A stretch of 38,731 bases of DNA, taken from assembly GCA_964472565.1 (NCBI GenBank), contig CAYYNB010000043.1, positions 1 to 38,731 of the forward strand, written 5' to 3'. This document shows positions 6,269 to 14,906 of this stretch, piece by piece. Below the pieces are notes generated by a model. The model had not been told where the DNA came from. It ran no database searches and worked only from the letters and a program-made list of their open reading frames with translations. Made by a program: the position numbers and the translations under genes. Source of the stretch: DATAMF01 sp964472565 (GTDB taxonomy: Bacteria; Chloroflexota; Anaerolineae; Aggregatilineales; Aggregatilineaceae). Positions within the stretch are counted from its first letter, which is position 1, and every line of letters begins with the position of its first letter.

Positions 6269-8962
6269 ATGGCGAAGAAGTGGGTTTATGCATTTGAAGA
6301 AGCCGATGGCAGCATGCGTAATCTGCTGGGTGGCAAGGGTGCCAACCTCGCAGAAATGACCAAAATCGGTCTTCCGGTACCGCCCGGTTTCACCATTACC
6401 ACCGAAGCTTGCATGGAATATCTGCCCAAGCAGAAATTCCCGGCGGGCATGTGGGATGAAGTTCTGAAGCACATGGAAGCCCTCAACAAAAAGACCGGCA
6501 AAGTTTTTGCTGACGACAGCAACCCACTGCTCGTGTCGGTCCGCTCTGGTGCCCGCGAATCCATGCCCGGCATGATGGACACGATCCTTAACCTCGGCCT
6601 CACGCCGAAGGGTGTCGAAATCATGGGCAAGAAGTTCGGCGACATGCGCTTTGCATGGGACCTCTACCGCCGCCTCGTCCAGATGTTCAGCAAAGTCGTG
6701 CTGGATGTCCCCGGCGAAGCCTTTGAAGAAATCATCGAAAAAATCCGTCACGACGACAAAGCCGAAACCGACGCGCAGGTCACTGCCGAAGGTTGGAAGA
6801 AGTGCGCCGATCTCTTCAAGGAACTGGTCAAGAAGCACACCGGCAAGCCCTTCCCCGAAGACCCCTGGAAACAGCTTGAACTCGGTGTCGAAGCCGTGTT
6901 CCATAGCTGGAACGGCAAGCGCGCCATCGACTACCGCAACAACTTTGGTTATCCGCACGACTGGGGTACCGCCGTCAATATCGTGACGATGGTCTATGGT
7001 AACTTTGCCGATGGCAAGTCCGGTACGGGCGTCGCCTTCACCCGTAATCCTTCCACCGGCGAAAAGAAATTCTACGGCGAATACCTGCTCAACGCCCAGG
7101 GCGAAGACGTGGTATCCGGTGCCCGCACCCCCAGCCCCGTTGAAGAACTGTCGAAGCAGATCCCCAACGTGTGGACCGACCTGATGAAGGTTGCCGATAT
7201 TCTCGAAACGCACTACCGCGAAACACAGGACATCGAATTCACGTTCGAAGCGGGCAAGCTCTACATGCTCCAGACCCGTTCGGGCAAGCGTACGGCTGCC
7301 TCGGCGCTGAAGATCGCGGTGGATATGGTCAGCGAAGGCCTCATCACCAAAGAAGAAGCCGTTGCCCGTATCGCCCCCGATATGATCGACCAGATGCTGC
7401 ACCCGCGCTTCGACCCCGAAGCCATGAAGAAATCCAAAGTCCTCGCGCACGGCTTGAACGCCTCGCCGGGTGCCGCTGTGGGTAAAGTCTACTTTGACGC
7501 CGACACCGCCGAAGCCAAGAACAAAGAAGGCGAATCGGTGATCCTGGTCCGCCCGCTGACCGAACCCAGCGACGTACACGGTATGCTCGCGGCGAAGGGT
7601 ATTCTGACCGCCGAAGGTGGCGCGACCAGCCACGCGGCAGTTGTCGCCCGCCAGCTTGGTAAGCCCTGCGTCGCCGGCTGCTCGGACATCAAGATCGACC
7701 TCGACGCCAAATTCTTCGTCGTCAACGGCACCAAAGTCAAAGAAGGCGAAATCATTTCGATCAATGGTGGCAAGGGTGACGTCTATCTGGGCCAGATCCC
7801 GGTTGTTGCCCCCAAACTCGAAGAACAGGGCGAACTGCTGCAAATCCTGAGCTGGGCCGACGAACTGCGCCGCCTGATGATCTGGGCCAACGCCGACGAC
7901 GAAACCCAGGCTTCCCGCGCCCGCAGCTACGGCGCGCAGGGTATCGGCCTGTGCCGTACCGAGCACATGTTCCTCGGCGAACGCACCCAGTTGTTCCGCA
8001 ACTACATCTTGGCCGATGGTGAAGCCGCTAAAAAAGAAGCGATGGCGAAACTCGCCACCTTGCAGCACGATGACTTCTACGGCATCTTCCGCGCGATGAC
8101 CGGCCTGCCCGTCATCATCCGCCTGATCGACCCGCCGCTGCACGAATTCCTGCCGCCCCACGACGAACTGCTGACCGAAGTCGTCCGCGCTGAAGCGTTG
8201 GGCAAAAAAGCCGGTGAAGCCGAATACCTGCTGCACAAAGCCTCCGAACTGGCCGAATACAACCCGATGCTCGGTCTGCGCGGCGTCCGTCTCGGCATCA
8301 TGATGCCCGATGTCACGCTGATGCAGGTTCGCGCCATCATGGAAGCCGCCTGCGACGCCGCCAAAGATGGCTACGATGTCCATCCCGAAGTGATGATCCC
8401 GCTGACCTCGCACATCAACGAACTCAAGCAGCTTCAGACCGTCCTGGTCGAAGAAGCAAAAGCCGTGATGGCCGAGAAGGGTATCGCAGTCGATTACAAG
8501 TTCGGCACCATGATCGAAATCCCACGCGCGGCCCTGACCGCTGCTGAGATCGCGGAACTGGCCGAATTCTTCAGCTTCGGCACCAATGACCTCACGCAGA
8601 TGACCTATGGCATCAGCCGTGACGACGCGGAACGCCACTTCCTGCTGCAATATGTCGAAAAAGGCATCCTGCCGCGTAACCCGTTCCAGACCATCGACCG
8701 TGATGGCGTCGGCAAACTGATGAAAATGGCCGTGAACGATGGCCGTTCGACCCGCAAGAGCCTCGAAGTGGGTATCTGCGGCGAGCACGGTGGCGACCCG
8801 AACAGCATCGACTTCTGCCACCAGATCGGCCTCAACTATGTTTCCTGCTCGCCGTTCCGCGTCCCGGTGGCCCGCCTGGCCGCTGCGCACGCCGCGCTGC
8901 GCGAACAGGGCTGGGATCGTCTGGGCGAACTGGGCATCAAAGCCCCCGGTTCCAAGAAGTAA
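6269..8962 (+). CDS. ppdK: Pyruvate, phosphate dikinase
   Basis: An 897-residue cytoplasmic enzyme that reversibly converts pyruvate, ATP and phosphate to PEP, AMP and pyrophosphate. All three parts are present: the N-terminal ATP-grasp domain ('LLGGKGANLAEM', 'VSVRSGARESMPGMMDT'), the swivelling phosphohistidine domain with 'GGATSHAAVVARQLGKPCV' (His455, the same number as the well-studied Clostridium symbiosum enzyme), and the C-terminal PEP/pyruvate TIM barrel with 'FSFGTNDLTQMTYG' and 'GICGEHGGDP' (Cys837, the general acid). Length is typical. AGGAG lies eight bases before ATG. With pckA and mdh in the same window it fits control of the PEP-pyruvate-oxaloacetate node. No adjacent PPDK regulatory protein gene is seen. 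A hairpin follows the gene. Confidence 0.97.
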   Translation: MAKKWVYAFEEADGSMRNLLGGKGANLAEMTKIGLPVPPGFTITTEACMEYLPKQKFPAGMWDEVLKHMEALNKKTGKVFADDSNPLLVSVRSGARESMPGMMDTILNLGLTPKGVEIMGKKFGDMRFAWDLYRRLVQMFSKVVLDVPGEAFEEIIEKIRHDDKAETDAQVTAEGWKKCADLFKELVKKHTGKPFPEDPWKQLELGVEAVFHSWNGKRAIDYRNNFGYPHDWGTAVNIVTMVYGNFADGKSGTGVAFTRNPSTGEKKFYGEYLLNAQGEDVVSGARTPSPVEELSKQIPNVWTDLMKVADILETHYRETQDIEFTFEAGKLYMLQTRSGKRTAASALKIAVDMVSEGLITKEEAVARIAPDMIDQMLHPRFDPEAMKKSKVLAHGLNASPGAAVGKVYFDADTAEAKNKEGESVILVRPLTEPSDVHGMLAAKGILTAEGGATSHAAVVARQLGKPCVAGCSDIKIDLDAKFFVVNGTKVKEGEIISINGGKGDVYLGQIPVVAPKLEEQGELLQILSWADELRRLMIWANADDETQASRARSYGAQGIGLCRTEHMFLGERTQLFRNYILADGEAAKKEAMAKLATLQHDDFYGIFRAMTGLPVIIRLIDPPLHEFLPPHDELLTEVVRAEALGKKAGEAEYLLHKASELAEYNPMLGLRGVRLGIMMPDVTLMQVRAIMEAACDAAKDGYDVHPEVMIPLTSHINELKQLQTVLVEEAKAVMAEKGIAVDYKFGTMIEIPRAALTAAEIAELAEFFSFGTNDLTQMTYGISRDDAERHFLLQYVEKGILPRNPFQTIDRDGVGKLMKMAVNDGRSTRKSLEVGICGEHGGDPNSIDFCHQIGLNYVSCSPFRVPVARLAAAHAALREQGWDRLGELGIKAPGSKK

Positions 8963-8990
8963 GCATCAACCGTCTAATCTGAACGACAAC

Positions 8991-9016
8991 AGGGCCATTC
9001 CGCTTGGAGTGGCCCT
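8991..9016 (+). terminator. Hairpin after ppdK
   Basis: AGGGCCATTCC (8991-9001) pairs with GGAGTGGCCCT (9006-9016) over eleven positions with one G-T pair and a four-base loop. It is terminator-shaped, but no U-run follows, so partial termination or mRNA 3'-end stabilisation is possible. Confidence 0.5.
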
Positions 9017-9065
9017 TGTGCATAGCGGGATTTTTCGCGATGCACAGGCATCGATGGAGCACAAC

Positions 9066-9698
9066 ATGTCAACCCAAATCTGGATGATCCGTCACGGCGA
9101 AACCGCCTGGAATGCCACCGGGCGCTGGCAGGGCAACGCGCCGGTCCCGCTGAGTGACGTGGGCCTGGCACAATCCGCCGCCCTGGGACATTATCTCGCC
9201 GCGCAGGGTGTCCAGTTTGCCGCGCTCTACAGCAGCAACCTCACCCGCGCCATGCAGACCGCGCAGGCTGTCGCCGCCGCCCTCCATCTCGACATCCGCC
9301 CGGAGCCGCTGCTCCGTGAAGTGGACTTAGGCGATTGGCAGGGCATGACCCGCGAGGAAGCAATGGCCTGGGACAGCGTGCGCTTCGCCGCGTTTCATGC
9401 CGATCCGGTGAATGCTCCCCACCCCAACGGTGAGTCGCGCCGCCAACTGCAAATTCGCGCCCGCACCGCCTTCGATCACATCGCCACCCGCCACCGCGAT
9501 CAGACAGTCGCGCTGGTCAGTCACGGCGGCACCCTGGGTACGCTGGTCGAAAGCCTCTTCGGGAAGATCAACCGCCCCTCGCTAAGCAACACCTCCCTCA
9601 CGATTGTTGAGCAGGAACATGCCGGCACGCCCTGGCGCTTGGTGCAGGTCGCCTGGACGCCGCATCTGAACGGGGCGGCGATTGGGGAGACTTGGTGA
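9066..9698 (+). CDS. Histidine phosphatase family protein (phosphoglycerate mutase-like)
   Basis: A 210-residue enzyme of the histidine phosphatase superfamily. The catalytic 'RHGET.WN' motif is at residues 9-15, 'GRWQG...PLS..G..QA'-type spacing follows, a 'SSNLTRAMQTAQ' segment gives the second Arg, 'LREVDLGDWQG' carries the acidic residue, and 'VSHGG' gives the second His. These match cofactor-dependent-type phosphatases such as CobC- and GpmB-like proteins; the substrate is not decided, and 'phosphoglycerate mutase' by name would be an over-call. ATG 9066 has GGAGC five bases upstream; ATG 9054 is in frame as an alternative. It follows ppdK after the hairpin. Confidence 0.88.
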   Translation: MSTQIWMIRHGETAWNATGRWQGNAPVPLSDVGLAQSAALGHYLAAQGVQFAALYSSNLTRAMQTAQAVAAALHLDIRPEPLLREVDLGDWQGMTREEAMAWDSVRFAAFHADPVNAPHPNGESRRQLQIRARTAFDHIATRHRDQTVALVSHGGTLGTLVESLFGKINRPSLSNTSLTIVEQEHAGTPWRLVQVAWTPHLNGAAIGETW

Positions 9699-9945
9699 CA
9701 ACGCACAGATAACCCCATTCAGCCCGTTTCGCTGCGACCTAAATCATCTGATCATTTGTGCAAAACACACAGGTCGTGCCCTCGCGTGACTCGCGCCTCC
9801 TCGTTACACTTTTCACCATCGCCATTCGCCGCTGCCGACTTCAATACATTGGTCATTCTGTACAACTTTTCGTTAGACTTGGTAGAAGGGATTACACACC
9901 ATGCCACCTAAAGTTATACCCATAGTGTCAGGAGAGGATGTATTG
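9699..9945 (+). other. Intergenic and 5' region of pckA
   Basis: About 250 bases with no convincing gene. An in-frame upstream ATG at 9901 would add 15 residues to PckA. A TTGGTC (from about 9851) with TTAGAC 18 bases downstream is a weak promoter candidate. No stable hairpin is obvious. Confidence 0.35.
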
Positions 9946-11550
9946 ATGACCGACGACTACCGCAGCCGGTATGGCCTGGAACATCACGGCTTTGAGAATC
10001 TGGAACATGCTTACTGGAATCTCAGCACTGCCGCGCTGTACGAACAGGCCATCCGCCACCGCGAAGGCATTGTCGCACACATGGGGCCGTTGGTCTGCCG
10101 GACCGGCGATCATACCGGGCGCTCGCCCAACGATAAATTTATTGTCCGCGAACCGTCGTCCGAAAATGATATTTGGTGGGGCAAAATTAATCAGGACTGC
10201 ACCGAAGAAGCTTTTGAAAACATGCACCGCCGCGTGATGGCCTATTTCCAGAACCGCAGTGTCTTCGTGCAGGACTGCTTTGCCGGGACCGATCCGCACT
10301 ACCGCCTGCCAATTCGCATCGTGACCGAACACGCCTGGCACAGCCTCTTTGCCCGGAATATGTTCCTGCGCATCAAAGACCCCGAAATTCTGTGCAATCA
10401 CCAGCCGGAATTCGTCGTGATCGTCGCGCCAAGTCTCAACGCCCGCCCGGAAATCGACTGTACTTCCTCTGGCGCATTTATTCATGTCAATTTTGGGCGC
10501 AAAATGGTGCTTATTGGCGGGACACATTACGCTGGCGAAATTAAAAAATCCGTTTTTACCATCATGAACTTTTTACTCCCTAAGCGCGGGGTCATGCCCA
10601 TGCACTGTTCCGCGAATTACGGCACGGATCGCGACGATGTGGCGCTGTTTTTCGGGCTGAGCGGCACGGGCAAAACGACGCTTTCCGCCGACCCGGACCG
10701 CACCCTGATCGGGGACGACGAACACGGCTGGAGTGATAATGGAGTCTTCAACTTCGAGGGCGGCTGTTACGCCAAAGTGATCCGCCTGTCGCGTTCCGGC
10801 GAGCCGGAAATTTACGCCGCCACGCGCAAATTCGGCACGATCCTCGAAAATGTGACCATCGATACCCACAACCGCCGGATTGATCTGGACGACGCGGCCT
10901 TCACCGAAAACACCCGCGCTGCCTACCCCATTCGCTACATCGACAATGCGGACTATACCGGACTCGGCGGACACCCCAAAAACATCATCTTCCTGACCGC
11001 CGACGCCTTCGGGATCATGCCGCCCATCGCCAAACTGACGCCGCAGCAGGCACAGTACCACTTTCTCGCCGGATACACGGCCAAAGTCGCAGGCACCGAG
11101 CGCGGCGTCACCGAGCCGCAGACGACCTTCAGCACCTGCTTCGGCGCGCCCTTCATGCCCTTACAGCCCACCGTCTACGCGAGCCTGCTGGCCGACAAAA
11201 TCAACCGCCACAACGTCAAAATCTGGATGATCAACACTGGCTGGACAGGCGGGCCGTTCGGCGTAGGGCACCGCATGGCGCTGGCGCACACGCGGGCGAT
11301 GGTCCACGCCGCGCTGGATGGCCGGCTGGATCATGTCGAATGCAGCATCGATCCGATCTTCGGCTTCGCTATTCCGAAGCATGTGCCAGATGTGCCGGAC
11401 GAGGTGCTGATCCCGCGTGACACCTGGGCCGATCCCGACGCCTACGACACCCGCGCCCGCGATCTGGTGGGCCGCTTCCACAACTATATGGGCCAGTTCG
11501 AGGGCTTCCTGAGCGCGGATGTCAAAGCCGCCGCGCCGATTGCCCCCTGA
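9946..11550 (+). CDS. pckA: Phosphoenolpyruvate carboxykinase (ATP)
   Basis: A 534-residue cytoplasmic enzyme converting oxaloacetate and ATP to PEP, CO2 and ADP, the entry step of gluconeogenesis. Seen motifs are 'GRSPNDKF' near the N-terminus, 'MPMHCSAN', the kinase-1a P-loop 'GLSGTGKTTLS' (from residue 237), and the metal-binding 'GDDEHGW' just after it. The ATP class is identified by this P-loop form and by length. I prefer ATG 9946, because family members begin shortly before the 'YGL.HHG' segment and a GGAGAGG ribosome site is upstream; ATG 9901 is also possible. A strong terminator follows directly. Together with ppdK and mdh it gives three enzymes of the C3/C4 node. Confidence 0.96.
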   Translation: MTDDYRSRYGLEHHGFENLEHAYWNLSTAALYEQAIRHREGIVAHMGPLVCRTGDHTGRSPNDKFIVREPSSENDIWWGKINQDCTEEAFENMHRRVMAYFQNRSVFVQDCFAGTDPHYRLPIRIVTEHAWHSLFARNMFLRIKDPEILCNHQPEFVVIVAPSLNARPEIDCTSSGAFIHVNFGRKMVLIGGTHYAGEIKKSVFTIMNFLLPKRGVMPMHCSANYGTDRDDVALFFGLSGTGKTTLSADPDRTLIGDDEHGWSDNGVFNFEGGCYAKVIRLSRSGEPEIYAATRKFGTILENVTIDTHNRRIDLDDAAFTENTRAAYPIRYIDNADYTGLGGHPKNIIFLTADAFGIMPPIAKLTPQQAQYHFLAGYTAKVAGTERGVTEPQTTFSTCFGAPFMPLQPTVYASLLADKINRHNVKIWMINTGWTGGPFGVGHRMALAHTRAMVHAALDGRLDHVECSIDPIFGFAIPKHVPDVPDEVLIPRDTWADPDAYDTRARDLVGRFHNYMGQFEGFLSADVKAAAPIAP

Positions 11551-11578
11551 ATGATCGCGCATCCCATCAAGACATGAC

Positions 11579-11606
11579 AGCCCTCTGAACAATCAGAGGG
11601 CTTTTT
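11579..11606 (+). terminator. Rho-independent terminator of pckA
   Basis: AGCCCTCTGA (11579-11588) and TCAGAGGGCT (11593-11602) form a perfect ten-base-pair stem with a four-base loop, followed by a run of T. It lies 29 bases after the pckA stop. Confidence 0.92.
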
Positions 11607-11680
11607 ATGTCTTCTAGTAGTGCAAAATTTAGAACGGATGTACAATTCAGAGGCGTATCGATGCAGAAAGGCAGGAGGAT

Positions 11681-12172
11681 ATGAATCTACCCGCAGCGAT
11701 TATTTCTCAATACCATGCAGCGCTCGACATGCTCCAACAGGCGATCATCCAATGCCCGGAGGCCCTCTGGAATGATCCCGCCGATAAAAATAAATTCTGG
11801 CACGTGGCTTATCACGCACTCTTTTTTACACACCTTTACCTGCAAAACAGCGAACAAGATTTTGTCCCCTGGAGCAAACATCGAAACGAATACCAACACC
11901 TGGGGCCAGTCCCCTGGCCGCCCCACATTGGCGAGCCTTTCGACAAAAACACGGTGCTGGAATATGTCGATTTCTGCCAGCAGCAGGTGGTGGATCGCGT
12001 GACGCAGTTGGATTGGGACGCCGTATCGGGGTTTGACTGGCTGCCCTTCGACAAGTTAACGCTTCAGGTCTACAACATCCGCCACCTGCAACAGCATACC
12101 GGGGAATTGATGGAGCGGCTCGGCGCGCGGGCGAACGTTGATGTGGACTGGGTGGGCACGGGAAAGGGATAA
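11681..12172 (+). CDS. DinB-like (four-helix, metal-binding) protein
   Basis: A 163-residue helical protein of the DinB/YfiT-like type. 'FWHVAYHALFF' around residue 40 and 'HLQQHTGEL' near 135-139 supply the spaced histidines that bind a divalent metal in this fold; the latter is the conserved HxxxH. Members often are thiol-dependent transferases or have no known reaction, so the role is open. The start is clear: GCAGGAGG lies just before ATG 11681. A TACAAT box about 30 bases upstream is a candidate -10. The gene faces the GNAT cluster tail to tail with a hairpin between. Confidence 0.75.
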   Translation: MNLPAAIISQYHAALDMLQQAIIQCPEALWNDPADKNKFWHVAYHALFFTHLYLQNSEQDFVPWSKHRNEYQHLGPVPWPPHIGEPFDKNTVLEYVDFCQQQVVDRVTQLDWDAVSGFDWLPFDKLTLQVYNIRHLQQHTGELMERLGARANVDVDWVGTGKG

Positions 12173-12183
12173 GGATACGAACA

Positions 12184-12209
12184 GGGCAATGCGTGAATTG
12201 CCCCATTTT
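12184..12209. terminator. GGGCAAT palindrome between convergent genes
   Basis: GGGCAAT (12184-12190) pairs with ATTGCCC (12197-12203) around six bases, with CATTTTGTT after it. It lies between the DinB-like gene and the oppositely oriented GNAT gene and could end transcription from the left. The core matches the dispersed palindrome family. Confidence 0.55.
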
Positions 12210-12225
12210 GTTGCCTTTTGAAGAA

Positions 12226-13083
12226 TCAGGTCCGATAGGCGCGCATGGTGCGCTCACGCGCGAAGCCAAACGAGTCATACAGGCCCAGCGCCGCCGCGTT
12301 CTCGGCGGAAACGGTCAGATCGACGTGCTGCACCGACGGAAAGCCAAACATCCAGCCGATCAGCGCCGCCAGCAGGCGTTTGCCGATCTGCTGCCCGCGC
12401 CAGCGCGCATCCACGCCGATAAAATCGATATAGCCCTCGCCCGCCTCTGGATCAACCTTGCCGAAGACATAACCCTGAAGATCGTCGCCCTGGGTCGCCA
12501 GCAGCAGTTTGACGTGTTCATTCTGCCGGTCAATCACCTGCTGGGCGGTGTAGTAGGTATTGGGGAAAACGGTATTATGCAGCGCCGCGAACTGATCGAA
12601 AAAACGCGCGTCCCATGCATTCGCGCTGCCCGCCGGAAGCGTCCCGCCGCGCGGCAGCACATAGATCACCCAGTCGCCGCGCGATTTGAACCCGTAACGC
12701 TCCGCGAACTGCTGGCAGTGGTGGTTCCGCGCGTCGAAAAAGAGTTCATGCGCTCCAATCGTCGGCGGGATCACAGCGCGTACTGCCGTGTACAGATCAT
12801 CCGCCAGCGTCTGCCAGTCCGCCGCGTCGATCAGCGGGCCGTACAACCACGCCCGGTTCACATCGGCGTCCATTTCGGCCCCCAGCAGCCCGACCAGTTC
12901 GCCACCGTCCACCGCCAGCACAAAACTTTCAGTGAGCGGCGGCTCCAGTTCTTCGAGCGTGTGCCGGATGTCGATAGGCTGAAGGCCAAAATAGCCGATA
13001 TGGTGCGCGCCGTCGCCGTTCAAGCGGGCGATAAACTGGATCACCCGGTCAAAATCGTCTTCACGATACGAAACGAGTTTCAT
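12226..13083 (-). CDS. GNAT acetyltransferase, last of four in a row
   Basis: A 285-residue acetyltransferase. The C-terminal half holds a canonical GNAT acetyl-CoA motif A ('VDARWRGQQIGKRLL'; Q/R-x-x-G-x-G type) and ends with 'N..A..LYDSFGF', the usual motif B region. The N-terminal half looks like a second, decayed GNAT domain without a clear motif A. Start ATG 13083 has GGAGG seven bases upstream and lies 23 bases inside the end of the preceding GNAT gene, so the two are translationally coupled. It is more divergent than the three upstream genes. The acyl acceptor is unknown. Confidence 0.85.
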   Translation of the reverse strand: MKLVSYREDDFDRVIQFIARLNGDGAHHIGYFGLQPIDIRHTLEELEPPLTESFVLAVDGGELVGLLGAEMDADVNRAWLYGPLIDAADWQTLADDLYTAVRAVIPPTIGAHELFFDARNHHCQQFAERYGFKSRGDWVIYVLPRGGTLPAGSANAWDARFFDQFAALHNTVFPNTYYTAQQVIDRQNEHVKLLLATQGDDLQGYVFGKVDPEAGEGYIDFIGVDARWRGQQIGKRLLAALIGWMFGFPSVQHVDLTVSAENAAALGLYDSFGFARERTMRAYRT

Positions 13084-13960
13084 ACACCAGCCTCCGCTCT
13101 TTGACGCGCATCCCCAACCGTTTATACAGCGCGACGGCGTTGGTCGTATTCTCCGCATCAACTCCCAGTTCGGCCTGCATATAACCACGCCGCTGCAACA
13201 GATAAAAACTCTGCCGGAGCAGCGCCTCGCCTAAACCGCGCCTGCGCCACTGCGCCAGCACCGCCAGCGTATCGATCCAGCCCACCATTGGATCACCCGC
13301 ATCTTTGCCGCGTGCGCAGCAAAAACCGGCGACCTCTTCCCCCGCATAGGCCACGACCCACAGCGCCGGATCAAACAGGTCATTATCCAGAAATTCGTGC
13401 CTCCATTTTTCAAACGAATCGCCCGCGAAGCCCCAATGTTCCCGAAACGCGGTTTGATCGACCTGATACACCGTCCGCGCATCCCGTTCAGGCACGAAAG
13501 GGCGAACCGTGAATCCCGGCGGCAGCGGACATGGCGCGTTGAAGCTGTGCAGCAGAATCGCCATATCCTGGCCGGTGCGCACATGGGTATAACCCAGCGC
13601 CTCGTACAGCGCGATCCGATCGGGATGATTCTCATTGACGAAGGCGCGCACACAAACCAGTTCGGGCCGCCGGATTTGCGCTTCCAACGCTCGAATTAAC
13701 TGCGTACCAATCCCCTGGCGGCGATAGTCCGGGTGGACATTGCCCCGCAGCCACGCCTGGCGATTGTCCGCCTTAAAAACAGGGAACGTAAACCCGACGA
13801 TCCGCCCATCCGCGTTGACCGCGACCAGGCAGTTCGTTTCCGGCTCAATGCCCGGCGTGTTCAGCAGGTGACGCAGATCGTCTTCACTGATTTTTGCGCC
13901 GCTCACTTCGGCCAGCGCAGTCAGATCGTCCCAGGTGAACCTACGAATGGAAACTGGCAT
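13061..13960 (-). CDS. Two-domain GNAT acetyltransferase
   Basis: A 299-residue protein with two GNAT domains. Motif A appears as 'VHPDYRRQGIGTQLI' near residue 76 and 'VLAQWRRRGLGEALL' near residue 235, so both halves could bind acetyl-CoA. The arrangement resembles the double-GNAT proteins related to mycothiol synthase, though nothing here shows mycothiol use. It shares the opening 'IR.F.WDDL..L.EV' and the phrase 'FDPALWV.AY.G..VAG' with the two genes upstream, which marks them as paralogues. It starts five bases after the stop of the previous gene and overlaps the next one. Confidence 0.88.
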   Translation of the reverse strand: MPVSIRRFTWDDLTALAEVSGAKISEDDLRHLLNTPGIEPETNCLVAVNADGRIVGFTFPVFKADNRQAWLRGNVHPDYRRQGIGTQLIRALEAQIRRPELVCVRAFVNENHPDRIALYEALGYTHVRTGQDMAILLHSFNAPCPLPPGFTVRPFVPERDARTVYQVDQTAFREHWGFAGDSFEKWRHEFLDNDLFDPALWVVAYAGEEVAGFCCARGKDAGDPMVGWIDTLAVLAQWRRRGLGEALLRQSFYLLQRRGYMQAELGVDAENTTNAVALYKRLGMRVKERRLVYETRFVS

Positions 13961-13965
13961 ATGGC

Positions 13966-14901
13966 TCAGCCGCTCCGCAGTGGTTTACGATAGATCAGAT
14001 AACGGCGGTGAACATGCATCCCCGCCCGTTCATACAGCGCGACGGCTTTCGAGCGGTTCTCCGAGTCCACTTCCAGCCCGGCGATAGTAAACCCCTGATC
14101 ATGCAGCACCTGGAAACCGCGTTTGAGCAGCGCACTCCCTAAGCCGCGTTTGCGCCAGTCTTCATGCACAGCCACCGTTTCGATCCAGCCAAGTTCGGGC
14201 TGATCGAGTCCCCAGTTCCGGCAGCGGCACAGCCCGATGATCGCATCGCCCTGAACGGCGACGAGCATCGCATAGTAGCCCGCATAGGCGTAGTGTTCCC
14301 AGACCTCGTGTGGGGTTGGCATAAAACCCCAATTTTTCGCAAAGACCGCGTCCTCGAAGGCATGCACAGCCAGCGAATCACGCTCGCGATCAAACGGCTT
14401 CAGGCTCACGCCGTCGGGCAGCGGCGGCACATCGATGATAGGTGCCTCCAACGCCATCCGCATGATCCAGGTAATGCGCGCGACGTGATAACCCGCCGCT
14501 TCCAGCAGCGTCATGGTGGACTGGTTAGTGTCGCGGCACCAGCGTGTATCCTCAAGCGGAACACCCGCCGCCATTTCGACCCCGGCGCGCGCCACCTGCC
14601 GCTGATTCGCCGCTTGCAGCAGCGCCGCGCCGATTCCCTGCCGCCGGTAGGCCGGATCGACATGCCCCGATCCCCACGCCCGGCCTTCGAGGGGGTGCAG
14701 TTCCGCCGTACAGTAACCGGCCAGCCGCTGATCCACTTCGGCCACCAGCACGTTTTCCAGCGGGCCAAAATATGGCTGCTCGAACTGGCCCTTAAGCTGA
14801 TCGAGCGTCGTGCCCTGATCTTCCTGATTGGCTTCCACCGAACGATTGACGATCTCCACCAGTGCGGGCAGATCGTCCCATGTGAACGTACGAATTTCCA
14901 T
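13966..14901 (-). CDS. Two-domain GNAT acetyltransferase
   Basis: A 311-residue paralogue of its neighbours. Motif A is 'VDPAYRRQGIGAALL' in the first domain and 'VHEDWRKRGLGSALL' in the second, followed by 'ENRSKAVALYERAGM'. The opening 'IRTFTWDDLPALVEIVN' matches the start of the flanking genes. Five bases separate it from the gene before and the gene after, so the run is one operon. Compared with its neighbours its first-domain C-terminal part differs most, which may change the acceptor specificity. The substrate is unknown. Confidence 0.88.
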   Translation of the reverse strand: MEIRTFTWDDLPALVEIVNRSVEANQEDQGTTLDQLKGQFEQPYFGPLENVLVAEVDQRLAGYCTAELHPLEGRAWGSGHVDPAYRRQGIGAALLQAANQRQVARAGVEMAAGVPLEDTRWCRDTNQSTMTLLEAAGYHVARITWIMRMALEAPIIDVPPLPDGVSLKPFDRERDSLAVHAFEDAVFAKNWGFMPTPHEVWEHYAYAGYYAMLVAVQGDAIIGLCRCRNWGLDQPELGWIETVAVHEDWRKRGLGSALLKRGFQVLHDQGFTIAGLEVDSENRSKAVALYERAGMHVHRRYLIYRKPLRSG

Positions 14902-14906
14902 AACCC

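Noticed and set aside
6242..8890. An 882-residue open frame antisense to the whole ppdK gene
   Set aside because: It mirrors a strongly conserved enzyme, has repetitive His/Phe/Asp-rich composition and no ribosome site. GC-rich codon bias commonly leaves the antisense frame open.
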